Source: Lophium mytilinum (Eukaryota; Ascomycota; Dothideomycetes; Mytilinidiales; Mytilinidiaceae). From it: 64,000 nt of DNA. The position numbers and the translations under genes were made by a program. The stretch spans positions 1,220,616 through 1,284,615 of the forward strand of contig MU004186.1 in the NCBI GenBank assembly GCA_010093605.1, given 5' to 3'. The notes below the pieces were generated by a model, which worked only from the letters and a program-made list of their open reading frames with translations, searched no databases and was not told where the DNA came from. Shown here piece after piece: positions 46,006 to 57,146 of this stretch (the stretch's first letter is position 1; every line of letters begins with the position of its first letter).

Positions 46006-47478
46006 ATGGCGCAACACAATTCTGCCGCTGTTATGAGTAAGGACGTCGATATCGGGCCTGCTGAGCAGGTCGATTCCACCATGCATGTCCGCCCCAAGGG
46101 CAGCGACATCTCCGACGATAGTGGCTCTGGAAATGGGCGCGCTGTCGACGGTCATGGCGTGCCTGAGTTGGTGGGCGAGAATGGTGCGCCCACCGAGGGT
46201 GGACGGAAGGGGCAGGGGAAGGGGAAATGGTTCAATTATCTGAAGACGAAGGATTTCTGGATTGTATTGCTGCTTGGGTAAGTTTTCCTCACGAAAGTCA
46301 CTGGAAGTATTGGGTGTTGAACCACACATCGTCAAATGTGGTGGGAAAATGGGGCAATGCTAACAGGATCACAGGCAGGTCCTCTCCATCTGCATCACGA
46401 GCACGAATACCTTCTCTCAGCTCCTGTCTATGCAAGGAACCAGCATCCCAGCTTTCCAGACTTTCTTTAATTACGTATTGCTTAATATCGTCTACACCGG
46501 CTGGACCCTGTACAAGTACGGATTCAAGAAATGGGGACAGATTGTCTTCAAAGATGGATGGAGGTACTTCATCCTGGCTTTCATGGATGTGGAAGGGAAC
46601 TACTTCGTTGTTCTAGCCTACCGCTACGTAAGTACTTCTGCTCCCATTACTCCCATTACTCCCATTACTCCCATTACTCCCATTACTCCCATTACTCCCA
46701 TTACTCCCATTACTCCCATTACTCCCATTATTCCCCACTAACACACCCCCAGACCACCATCCTCTCCGCCCAACTCATAAACTTCTGGGCCATCGTCGTC
46801 GTCGTCATCATGTCGCTCATCTTCCTCCGCGTCCGCTACCACATCACCCAATACCTAGGCATCTTCCTCTGCATCGGCGGCATGGGCATTCTCTTCGGCT
46901 CCGACCACATCACCGGCAACAACAACTACCCCGCATCCAACCAGCTCAAAGGCGACCTCTTCGCCCTCCTCGGCGCTTCCTTCTATGGCCTCAGCAACTG
47001 CTTCGAGGAGTTCCTCGTCTCCAAGAAGCCCATGTACGAGGTCATCGGCCAGCTCGCCTTCTGGGGCATGCTGATCAACGGCACGCAAGCCGGCATCTTC
47101 GACCGGCAGAGCTTCCGGGACGCGACGTGGAACGGGCCCGTGGGCGGGTACCTCGTCGGCTACACGCTCGTGCTCTTCATCTTCTACTCGCTGGCGCCGA
47201 TCCTGTTCCGCTTGTCCTCGGCCGCCTTCTTCAACATCTCGCTGCTGACGGGCAATTTCTGGGGCGTGGCGATCGGCGTCAAGGTGTTTGGGCTGAAGAT
47301 CCACTGGATGTACCCGATTGCGTTTGTGTTGATCTTGATCGGACATGTGTTCTACTTCATGACGGAGAGCATGCTGGGCGAGGCGGAGAAGCCGTGGTTG
47401 GGCGAGGATCAGGCGGATGGGGTTGCGGGGATTGGAACGGCGAGGAGGCGGAGGGAGAAGCCGAATGCGATTGTCTAA
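46006..47478 (+). CDS. SLC35F-type (DUF914) solute transporter
   Basis: The model is 416 aa from ATG 46,006 with introns 46,278-46,374 and 46,628-46,752. A hydrophilic N-terminus (about 80 aa) is followed by ten hydrophobic segments of the drug/metabolite transporter fold. Diagnostic stretches: FWIVLLLGQVLSICITSTNT, MDVEGNYFVVLAYRYTTI (the EGNY motif of SLC35F1/2/6, created by splicing to TTILSAQLINFW), LKGDLFALLGASFYGLSNC, EEFLVSKKP and SAAFFNISLLTGNFWGV. Human relatives are orphan transporters or carry queuosine-type nucleosides (SLC35F2), so the substrate here is unknown. Intron 2 contains a 9-bp minisatellite. The C-terminal tail is short and basic. Confidence 0.92.
46643..46732. repeat. 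9-bp minisatellite (CCCATTACT, 10 units) inside transporter intron 2
   Basis: Nine identical units and a tenth with one change (CCCATTATT) fill most of the 125-nt intron 46,628-46,752. Near-identity implies recent expansion or active slippage. It sits between the GTAAGT donor and the CCCCCAG acceptor. Confidence 0.95.
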
Positions 47479-48363
47479 GAGAAATAGGAGTTTGGTACGT
47501 GGAAGAGTGTGGTGGGTGGGAGTTGCTGAGGGGGAATGACGGAAGAATATACAATGATGACATGCAAATACGACATAGTCACATTCTCTGGATATCTTTA
47601 TCATGATCTCTGATTCCCGTAGCCTAGTTGCTTGAAGTCACGAAATCAACTGCGTAAATCATTTGTTGACTAGGCACAGAGGGCATTGCTGACCCTCATA
47701 CTGCAGCATTAGAATCAAAATCGTGGAGAATTGATAGGAAAAAGATAGTAAAGCGCCCTTAAGGAGCCCCCGCCCTGTTGAGTTACAGGTTTGTACAGAA
47801 TGACCCGTGTAAGCCTTTTTTCGGTAGACCCGATGTGCCCTCTTCGTACAGCTTGCGTAGCTCTTCCTTAACCACAGCGCCTGAATCAGCTCGCCGGCGA
47901 AAGGATGATTTAAGATTGCTAAGGCACCTTAGTAAAGGTTGAGCCTCTTCTAGTTACAAGTTTTTACAGAACCAAACCCTGTAGGCAATATTTTTGTAGA
48001 CGTGGTGTACCAACTGCGCGGTGCTTTTCAACTAGAGTATATTTGCCCGACAGATAGTTGCGGCGAAACGCTGCGTATATCCGCAAACCAAGCAAACTAC
48101 AACTAGATACTAAAAGAGGTGGCATATCATATTAATAATATATATACTACACTGCCGAAAGTGCTTGAACCCCGGCTGAAGGCGCCGAAGATTGGCCGAC
48201 AGCGGTCATTTGCCAAGACCATAACTACACTTAAAACCGTGACAACCAGCCGCGAACACCATCCTTAACTAGACCACAGCAGAACACCAATCCTAGGTGC
48301 CACCCATAACATATTGCGGCCAGTCGCAGGACACTACGACAAGTCGCGGCAACTAGCCGCAAG
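47479..48363. other. Intergenic with repeats upstream of transposase fragment
   Basis: Two diverged direct copies of a TTACARGTTT-TACAGAA-AACCC-TGTA block lie near 47,782 and 47,957. Related blocks recur after the transposase ORF near 49,208 and 49,368. Sequence CACTGCCGAAAGTGC at about 48,150 resembles a CACTA-type element end. GCCGC/GTCGCGG words are dense from 48,190 to 48,360, like subterminal repeats. Confidence 0.5.
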
Positions 48364-48951
48364 ATGTCGACCTCAACAATAATTACAACGTGCGAAAAGT
48401 GCGGGAAAACATGCGCGTCCACGGGCGGATTATTACGACATTGGAATTACTGCGAGCGAACTGAACAAAAGAAACGCAAGCGAGAGCATGGAGATGACCG
48501 CTCCGCTAATAAGACACCCGACGGCTCGCGACATCGACGAAATTATACTACCCTACTAGATGGCCTAAACAAAGGAAACGAGGAGACCAACCACAGCAAC
48601 CTGCACACACAACCCACCCAGTCACACGAGCCGAAGCCGACCAAGAGACCTCCGCAGGAACGTCCACAACCGACAGAGGGCCGCCATTCGGGGTCGCCGC
48701 TAGGCTTGTCGACATCGAAATCACGGGAATACGAAGAAGACGACACCCTACTTGAGACGACTACAAGCTTTTACCCATTCCGAACCGCAATTGAGCACGC
48801 CCAAGTAATGTGGTGGGTAAAAACGGGAACATCAAACAGGGCTATAACCGAATGGCTCCAAGATAGCAGAATCCAGCTGATGACGGAACCATACTTCTAC
48901 TGCAAGAGCGCAAAAGACGTACGGCGCCTGCTACTGCAGACACGGTCATAG
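48364..48951 (+). pseudogene. N-terminal fragment of a Plavaka-like (CACTA/KDZ-type) transposase
   Basis: The single open frame of 195 aa starts MSTSTIITTCEKCGKTCAST and has a Cys/His cluster (CEKCGKTC, then LLRHWNYC) like the zinc finger that opens many Plavaka-family proteins. A long charged linker follows, then YPFRTAIEHAQVMWWVKTGT and IQLMTEPYFYCKSAKDVRRL, which match the start of the Plavaka transposase region (aromatic-Pro-Phe, then an alpha-helical 'W----G-S---I--FL' block and a 'KSAK-L' block). A TAG ends the ORF there, whereas intact proteins run on for about 800-1,000 aa. I therefore read it as a truncated mobile-element gene, not a host regulator. Confidence 0.6.
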
Positions 48952-49439
48952 AACAAAGGCCAGGGAAATCGCTTGGACGACAACAGCAGTCATCACCGGT
49001 ACTTCGAAATTCCTTTTACACCACCGCAACCCAATCCATATTCTAGCAACGATGCTCGGCCACACGCCGTTCTTCGGGGATATAGTCTTCTCCCCCATAA
49101 GGCAATTCTCCGCATCTGAACCGCAGCGCCTAAATCAGGCCCCTATTAAAAGCAGAAAAAAAAGGCACTGGTCCACTTCAGCGGCCAAAACACGTAATTT
49201 AATTACAAGTCATCACAGATTTAACCGTATAACCTAAATTTCTTCAAACATCGCGTACCCTTCGCGTACTTCCTTTTACTCTCTTACTATAGCGGGTAAA
49301 TTAGTTCTACAGCAGAAGCATAGGAATATGCGATTGAAGCACCTCCGTAGAAAAATTATGTACTTTTGTTACAAGTTTCCACATAATCAACCGCGCGAAA
49401 CGGAAGTTGATAGACGCGGAGGGTATGTGAAATGTACCT
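48952..49439. other. Downstream flank of transposase fragment
   Basis: It contains the right-hand repeat blocks (GCGCCTAAATCAG near 49,126; TTACAAGT-ATCACAGA near 49,208; TTACAAGTTTCCACA near 49,368) matching those on the left. No catalytic part of the transposase is visible. Confidence 0.5.
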
Positions 49440-51772
49440 CTAAGTCTCTGTCACTCTGGCCTGCAAATCACTCCATCGCTCCGTCCACCCCTGGAGCGGT
49501 CTACACGGTGGACTCGCGCTCCGCTCTATTAACATGCCCTCGTCGCCTAGATACGCGTCTAGCACGAGCTGCTCGTTTGCCGTACCGGGTCCCGGGGTCT
49601 GGTATCCGTGGTCCTGTTTCAGGTGCAGCAGAAGGCTTTCTGCTCGGTGCAGCATATACTGGGGACAAGTTCGGTAGTTGTGCGTCTCAAGGTGCAATTG
49701 CCGATTGCAATAATCGTCTTCTGCGGACTCCTCCACATCAGCGCCGCAGAGGTGGCACATGTAGAGGATCCCCGTCTCAGTAAAAGCATACGACGCCTTC
49801 GCAAAGAGACTACCGGGGCTGAGAAGGTTGCGGCACGACCAATGCGGAAGAGTGATATGATGCCTGCGCCAAGTTAGTCTTCTATTCAACACAGTAGCCA
49901 ATAAGACAGGAGATCGATTAACATACCTCGACCTAACCAAAACCTCCCTCCGCCCCGGCCACCAGCACTCTAACCCCAATCCCCCCTTGAAATGCTCCGC
50001 AACATGCTCCACCCGCTTCGCCCACTCTTTAAACCGGCACCCGCAGAACCCGCAGTGCATCTCCGGGTCCTCGGGCCTATACGGCGTCGCCTGCCGCGCC
50101 CACCGATTCAGCACGTCTTGGATGTCGCTTCGCGCCCCTTCGCCCCGTTTGAGGTGTTTCTTGTTGATATGCAACTTCAAGTGGTCCTTTCGCGTAAAGG
50201 TGCGGTCTTCCTCCGGCTTCTGCAGGCACTCGGTCCAGTTGTGCGTAGCCATATGCCTCATGTCCGCTCGGGTTTCCGGACAAAACGGACAATCATTGTA
50301 CGGTCGACCCGGGCATGGTTCGTAGTCGCCAGGCTGGTAGTCGCCCAGACAGACCCACGTTACCGGTGACGTGTGCACCGATTCCTCGTGGCGTTTCCAG
50401 TCGTAGAGCGTCCTATACTTGTTGCCGCAGAACGTGCAGCAGTACTTCGTTGGGTTCTGTGCCGGGTTTTGGTTGGGTTTCGATCGCTTGCTCTCGAGGT
50501 TGGCGGTAGCGTCGTATGGATCTTTCTGATAGCGTCTTCGGCCTCGACGCCGCGACCGACTGCTACGGCTTGCAACGGAGAGGTTAGAGTTTGCGGAGCT
50601 GGCAGAGCTGGCGAAGTCGGAGCGGCTGTCCGAGATGTCGTCGTGGTTGGCGCTTGCTGGGATGGCTCCGTTCAGGGGCTGTGGAACTGGGACTATGTGT
50701 TCGATTGGTTGCCAGGTGCCAGATAGTCACAGTAGCCAGGGGCGATGTCGGGAGGTTGAGTCTGGAGAGCGGTTTGGATCGCTGATGTTTTTGCGGGCTC
50801 TTCGTCAAGAGGCATTGTGAGATATCGGTCGAGTGAGAAAGAGCTGGAGCACCCCGAAGAAACGGAGGCATCGTCGGCTTCCGGCTTGTCGGACATAGAA
50901 TGGACGGTGTTGCCTCTCCTTGTCTTAGTGGCCTTGGTTTGCGAACTAAGTACAACCGAGGACGGAATATCAGAGGCCTGTATCAGTTGCTGGTTGGAGA
51001 TCGGATGTGAGGCCCCACGTTTCGCGTTGGGACTTATAAGCTGTGGATTCATGCGCGCTCTGGTATTGTTGAACCAGTCTTTGATTTGCCTAGGAGCTAG
51101 AGATGTCGTTTGCACCAGTCGCGACACGTCTTCATTCGAGGGATATTGATTCTGGGCAAAGTGCGCTTCTAGTGCTTTTCGAGCATCATGCGGTATCTTC
51201 GTAGACCTCCTATGCTTACGTCTGGAAAGCTGTTCGTTCGTGTCTCGCGTCACTGGAGGCGCGGGGACTTCGCGGGACGTTCCATAGAGAAGTCCTGATA
51301 GTGGCTGGATGCTTTGGAGCTGTGCTGCAGGGCCGTGAAAAGAAACAACTTCATTTGTTGCTTGAATGCTATCTACAGGATGAACTGAGAATCCGTCGGC
51401 GATGTAAGGGCTGGTCCACAGCTCGTTGGATGTAGACATGGCAGGACCCATCGTATATGCGGGAACTGAATTGTCATGGAACATCCATGGAACATTCTCG
51501 GTGATTGCTGGGGGTTGAAAGGTAGTTTCTGGGTTGATGCTGCTTTGCAAGAATTCATTTGTCGGTGGGCCGTTGTAAGTATCTGTTGCCATGCTGTCAT
51601 GGAGACCCCACGTTGCGAGGTAATCATTTGAAGTACTTTCGATATAACTGGTGTCGGCATGGTGTGTCAGAAACCCCACGAAGCTTTGAAAGTCGGGTAA
51701 AACTAGTTGCGCACGTGACATTGAAAAGCGAGAACCGTTGGGAAGGGCGTGTTCTTGGGAAGAGAAAGCCAT
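49440..51772 (-). CDS. Homeodomain plus C2H2 zinc-finger transcription factor
   Basis: The model is 741 aa from ATG 51,772 (MAFSSQEHALPNG) with introns 50,687-50,730 (44 nt; acceptor choice ambiguous by 6 nt) and 49,864-49,926. Around residues 185-245 lies a TALE-type homeodomain: RRSTKIPHDARKALEAHFAQ, YPSNEDVSRLV and PRQIKDWFNNTRAR, with the recognition-helix WFNN. A Ser-rich basic linker (SRSRRRGRRRYQKDPYDA) leads to a C2H2 region: KYCCTFCGNKYRTLYDWKRH, WVC-CP-DCPFC, TFTRKDHLKLHINKKH and MHCGFCGCRFKEWAKRVEH, then a C-terminal Cys/His region (YMCHLCGADVEES). Pezizomycotina have a known class annotated 'homeobox and C2H2 transcription factor' with roles in development. Target genes are unknown. 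It is nuclear by inference. Confidence 0.88.
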
Positions 51773-52502
51773 TCTCTCTTGAGAAGAGATGTAATTTGAG
51801 AAAGCATGAGAATATTGGGGAGAAGTTCGTACATCTAACAAAGTAGAAATGACTACCTAGAACCTGGAAAGGGTAACTGAGCTGCGGGTGTGGCGGTGCT
51901 TGCATTAGGCCTGGGGCACTGGGAGCACGTCTCGGCGGCGCCGTGGCTGTTCCGCCTATCGAAGCGGTCGGGGCATTACGACTACACCGATACACCACAC
52001 CTCGTTATGTGGAAGAAGCCCGGTGCCTGTCGTGTTGGGGCCTGGGTGAGCTGAAGCCATCCCAGCGAACGCGTGCGAATCTAGGAAGCTCGCTAATATT
52101 GAGCCACTTTTTTGGTGTGAGACTCCAAAACCAACCAATTCGCCTAGTCCATACTGAGTCCATAGCATTCGAGTCTAAAATTTGCACCCATAGGTAATTC
52201 ACGCGAAAAGACCGTTCGCAAAAGTATATCAATTGTGTGAGTAGAATGGACCATTTAACGCATCAGTGCAAACATTGGAGGTGAGTTTACCGCACGCCCA
52301 TGGAAGCAGGAACAGAAAAGCAGACCTTTTAAAAGCACAGATAACCAAGTAGGGATTCTAAGCAAGCAACGAGAAATCAACGTGACTGTCATATAGCTCA
52401 CCGCCGACAAGCACGATGCGAAGACCTTTCCTAGGCAGACAAGCTAACCAGGTAACATCCTTGCCGAAGGGCAGTCGTATCAGGTGATGGGACATTTTAT
52501 AA
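51773..52502. other. Intergenic: homeobox promoter and eIF5 3' region
   Basis: No other gene or repeat is supported in this 730 bp. Confidence 0.55.
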
Positions 52503-53881
52503 CTACTCGTCGTCGCTCTCCTCATCCGACTCAGCCTGATCAAGCCAAGTGATGAACTGCTCGGCCGACTTGCGGACGCTCTTGCTCGTCGGAAGGTCGA
52601 CGTACTTTTTGCTAGCCTTGGAGCCCCAAGCCTTGAGAACTTCCTCGGAGATGAGATCGTTCTCGTAGAACTTGAGCAAGATAGCTGAAACTTGGGGGAT
52701 GAGCTTAGGCTTCTCCTTGCCGACGAAACGTTCAGTGCCGCCGAGGAAGGCCTTCTCGTGGCGCTCAGAAGTGATCATCTGAACTAGATTAGCATCATAT
52801 ACCAGAAAAAGAGTTATCACACATCATACCTTCTTGAGCATACCAGCGCGAGGCTCGATCTGCTTGACGATGTTGTCATCAAAGATAGTCTGGGCAAGCA
52901 CGGTGAGAGTCCTGTGCTTGGTCTCGATGCCGAGATCCTTTGCCTTGAGGTAAACGTCAACGTCTGCAACCTTGGTGACTCCACCCTTCTCGTCGGCAGT
53001 GTCGACGATCCATTTGCCGAATACATCGTAAGCGCTGCTTTCTCCGTTGGCGCCTTCCTCGTCATCGTCTCCAACTACAAGAGCACGCTTCAGGTCATCG
53101 GGAAGATCCTTGGCTCGGGCTTTGACAGCCTCTTCAGAGGTATCGACAGACCACTGCACTTCTTTGACATCGTCGACTTCGCCAATATCCTTGGCTTCGG
53201 CGTTAATACGACGGGTAAGTTCATCGTCGCTGCCTGCGTCGAGCTCGACGTCGCCGTTGTCATCCGCGTTGTCCGAGTTGCTGTCGCCGGGGCTGTTTCC
53301 ATTGCGGGACTCTTCGTCGCCATCTTGGGCCTCGGCTTCCTTCCTAGCACGACGGTCGGCCTTCTTGGTAGATTTGTCCTTCTTTCCTTTCTTGGGCTGG
53401 TTCTTGAGGATGAACGAGCTGAGCTTCAGACGAAGGTCGACATCGGAGCGCTGGCCACAAGCCTTGCAATCGAGCGTGATGTGGCCATCCTTGATGTGTA
53501 CATCGGTTTCAGGATTCTTGCATTTCTTGCAAAGAACGAACTTGGTGATGAAGCCATCGAGGTAATCCTGGAGTTTGGCAGCATCGTGAGCGCCGTTGAT
53601 GATCCAACGGTCGTCGCTAGGATTGGTGTTGGTCTGAGCACCGAGCTCGAAACCGAAGTACTTGATTACGTCTAAAATAAGCATTAGCGGACATCGACAT
53701 GCTGACTGAGCGAGGTGGTATTACAGGATGGGGGGCGGGCTAGAGACTGAGCAACGCTGGTCAAATTGACGATGACAGTCTTGATGCCGTTTCCTTTGCC
53801 CTCGATCTTGGACTGGATACGCTCCATCTTGTAGCGGTAGAAGGGATCGGTGACATCCCGGCGGACATTGACGGTAGCCAT
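52503..53881 (-). CDS. TIF5: Eukaryotic translation initiation factor 5
   Basis: eIF5 is the GTPase-activating protein for eIF2-GTP in the 43S/48S complex and also a GDI through its W2 domain. The model is 424 aa from ATG 53,881 with introns 53,672-53,724 and 52,779-52,829. Motifs: [19 protein letters not shown] (N-terminus with the catalytic Arg), [33 protein letters not shown], the zinc ribbon [13 protein letters not shown] with LDCKACGQ, a basic linker [19 protein letters not shown], an acidic linker and the W2/HEAT domain ending [15 protein letters not shown], the aromatic-acidic box that binds eIF2-beta and eIF3. Length is normal for fungi. Confidence 0.96.
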
Positions 53882-55087
53882 GGTTGCGGTTGGGTATTGG
53901 ACGGTCTTTTAACGCGAAAGAGGAGGCGGGAGCTGGGTACGCAAAGGAGGTAGGCTGGGAGAAGCTGTCAAAGACATGCAGTAAATGCACGCTATGGTGT
54001 TGATCTGGGAATCGTGGGTGTCCTGGCGGATGCTGAGCAATGGCTAGCCGTTGGTGCAGTGGTGACTACTGCACGGTTTTCGCGTTCTGCGAAATGTTTG
54101 CAGCTTCGGCGGCGGATCGTGTCGGAAAGCGTGGCTTTGGCGCGAATACATATACAGCAAATGTCCGATTGCGCTCTGATGGGATGTGTGGTGGTGAGGT
54201 TTGGGGGGGTGAGGTGGCGGTTTGGGAGCAGAACGCGGGCGGGCTGCTCGGTATGCGGGGCGTCTATGAGACAGTGGAAGCGGTATTGCAGAGCCGGGGG
54301 TGGTTGCAGTAGGCGTCAGTGATGATTGCACACAGTTTGTAGGCCGATATGGATGGGTTGTTGTGCAGGTTGCGTGGTGGTGGAGGAGGAAAGGTTTTCG
54401 AGGGAAGTCGGCTTTAATAATAAACGTCGACAGCGAGCGGCAGGAGAGCCCCGGCCCAAACACCGTTCCCTCAGCGGTGGCGGCCACACCGGCGCGAACA
54501 CGACGCTATGAATATTGCTGTGTGCCGCAGACCCCCGCCAGGCTGACACCAGGAAGACAGCTTGCGTTTCTCCCGGTGTCAAATAATCAACGTTGCAGCT
54601 TTTGGGCCAGTCGTGGTGCGGTTGTTGGTTTGCAACAATGCTAGAGGCCACAAAGAAAAGTAACACCATGTCCGAGCATACAGCGGAAAATCCTTTGTCG
54701 AGCACATCCAACTTGCCAGACTTTGTCAAGTGAACGTGCCTCACGTGAGAAAACTACAGTTTTGCGCTCGCCTGCAGCCCTCCAGCGGCTTTGCAGTGAC
54801 TAGAGCCGCTAGGGTTCAACAATAGGCTTCCGTCTCTGCCGAACCGGCTTCCTCCTTTGATTATACTTTCTAGGACAGACTGGGTCGATTCGTGCTTCTT
54901 GGCGCAGAAGAATCTGTCGGTCCTGTCCCGCCGTGGTGATTGGACGTCGTTCTATCCACTCCTCGTCGCCTCATCACTTCTCCAGAACGTCACCGTGACG
55001 GGTGCAACACTCCTGGAATCAGGTCTGAAATCAGAGTGTTAACCCGAAAACGAGCTGTATACCCCTTAGTCGAGTATAGCTGTCAGG
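53882..55087. other. Divergent intergenic region, eIF5/THI6
   Basis: Only overlapping short ORFs occur. The last 90 bp contain a strong inverted repeat (55,000-55,047) listed separately. Confidence 0.6.
55000..55047 (+). promoter_or_regulatory. Hairpin in the 5' leader of THI6
   Basis: The left arm CGGGT-GC-AACACTC can pair with the right arm GAGTGTT-A-ACCCG, 41 nt upstream of the THI6 start. That gives 12 base pairs with one small internal loop, around a 21-nt loop that itself has TCAG/CTGA. Fungal thiamine genes are often controlled by TPP riboswitches. The usual TPP core words (CUGAGA and the ACCUGAUCUGG-type block) are not seen, so a TPP riboswitch is not claimed. Confidence 0.5.
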
Positions 55088-56975
55088 ATGGCGCCGGTGG
55101 TGGATTACTCTCTCTATCTCGTCACGGATTCCACTGCTGCTATTCTTGGCCAGCGAGACTTGGGCTATGTTGTCTCGGAAGCTATTCTAGGAGGCAAGCT
55201 CCGAACGAATCGTACTCAATTCACCTTTTTGACCGTTCCGTAGGTGTGACTCTAGTTCAGTACCGAGACAAAACTATCGATAGTGGCGCGGCTATCGAAG
55301 TTGCAAAGAAGCTACTCAGTATATGCAATGAGCATGGCGTGCCGCTGCTGATCAACGATCGTATTGATGTTGCCCTAGCTATCGATTGTGCTGGTGTGCA
55401 TATTGGTCAGGATGATATGGGTAAAGGATGTTGTTCCTTGTTGATCTCCTAGCATACTCACTCGTATTCCAGACGTTGTGACGGCTCGAAAGCTCCTAGG
55501 CCCAAACAAGATCATAGGAGTGACAGCTTCATCTGTTGAAGAAGCAGATAAAGCAGTCCGAGGTGGCGCTGATTATCTTGGAATTGGAACTATCTTCGCG
55601 ACGCCGACGTAGGTGACACCTTTCATCTTCTCATTCACTTCCATTCGCAAAGCAATCAAGTCACATGTTTTGTTAGCGTCTCTCACTATATCCTAGGGGT
55701 ATAAGGCTAAATCTCGTTACCCAACAGGAAAGCAAATACAAAATCCATCCTCGGGGTCCACGGTCTGCGCGACATCCTAGCACACCTCAGTGAACAATCA
55801 GAAACGCACCACCATATCCCCACAGTCTGCATAGGCGGTATAAACGCCTCAAACCTCCAACGAGTGCTGTACCAATCCTTCACGCCATCAAAACCGCTGG
55901 ATGGGTTAGCTATAGTCAGTGCGATCGTGGCCGCGCCAGACGTCAGAGAGTCATCCCGGCAGTTAAGACGCTTGATACGAACACCTCCTCCATGGGCACT
56001 CCTACCCATTCCCACCGAGCACTCCGAATGGTCCAAGACCGCATCTACACAAGCACTGCTAGATTCGATACCCTTAGCCATCCGCACCGTTACCGAGAAG
56101 AAACCAATCTCCCACAACATGACCAACTTCGTCGTGCAGAACTTCGCTGCAAACGTAGCTCTGTCAACGTAAGCCGCCCCCTTTCCCTCCCCTTCTAACC
56201 CCATCTAACCTCCCCCAGCGGCGCCTCCCCCATCATGTCCACCAACGGCCACGAAGCCCCCGACCTCGCCGCCCTCGCCGGCGGCCTCGTCATAAACATG
56301 GGCACGGCCACCCCGACCTCCCTCGAGAACTGGATCCTCGCTGTAACGGCCTACAACGCCGCCGGCGCGCCCGTCATCCTCGACCCCGTTGGCTGCGGTG
56401 CCACCGCGCCGCGCCGCGCCACCCTCCGCGATCTCCTCGCGGCTGGCTATTACGACGTGATCAAGGGCAACGAGAGCGAAATCCTGACAGTCGCGAGGGT
56501 GAGCGGGGTGGCTGGCATCGAAGCTATCCAGCAACACGGCGTGGATAGCGGCGCGTCTGGATTAGATTTGGACGGGAAGGCGGAGGTGGTGAGGCGGCTA
56601 GCGGGTAGAGAGCGGAATGTGGTGGTGATGACGGGGGTGGTGGATGTGGTAAGTGATGGAGTACGGACGTATGCCGTGAGTGGAGGGCATGAGTACCTTG
56701 GGATGATTACGGGGAGTGGGTGTTCGCTGGGGACGGTGCTGGCGGCGTTTCTAGCGGGGAATAGGGGCACGGGGGATAAGTTGGCGGCGGCGGTGGCGGG
56801 GATTGCACTGTTTGGGGTGGCGGCGAAGCGGGCTGGTGGGAGGGAGGAGGTTAGGGGGCCTGGGACTTTTGTACCGGCGTTTTTGGATGAGTTGTTTTTG
56901 GCGAGGAAGGATATTGTGGCGGGTGATGAGGTTTGGAAAAAGATGGTGGACATACAAGCGAAGGTACCCTCGTAG
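55088..56975 (+). CDS. THI6: Bifunctional thiamine-phosphate synthase / hydroxyethylthiazole kinase
   Basis: The N-terminal half joins HMP-pyrophosphate and thiazole phosphate to thiamine phosphate; the C-terminal half phosphorylates hydroxyethylthiazole. The model is 538 aa from ATG 55,088, with introns 55,194-55,243 (GC donor), 55,421-55,472, 55,609-55,727 and 56,169-56,218. ThiE motifs: [42 protein letters not shown]-type stretch, [16 protein letters not shown]. ThiM motifs: [58 protein letters not shown] and the [13 protein letters not shown] catalytic Cys region. Fusion of the two activities is the normal fungal arrangement. Intron 1 needs a GC-AG splice to connect AILGG to VTLVQY. Confidence 0.95.
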
Positions 56976-57146
56976 GATCAAGATGTACACTACTTATGTC
57001 CTAGTTGCGGAATATGTAGAGATCAAGACAGGCTGACATTAAGTATCTTAGAGAAAGTCCTAAACTCGTGAACAGAGAGAAAATAGGGAGAAACACTCCA
57101 GGGCATTACCACTGGCTTCCCCCAGCACCCCAAGATACCCATTGGA

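Noticed and set aside
46855-47604. 249-aa minus-strand ORF over the transporter gene
   Set aside because: It is an exact antisense shadow of the transporter's GC-rich third exon.
52914-53675. 253-aa plus-strand ORF over eIF5
   Set aside because: It is the antisense shadow of the eIF5 second exon; the hydrophobic look comes from reverse reading of acidic and Lys codons.
55000-55047. TPP riboswitch upstream of THI6
   Set aside because: The stem-loop is real in sequence, but the conserved CUGAGA and second-core words of the TPP aptamer are not present; kept only as an unclassified hairpin.
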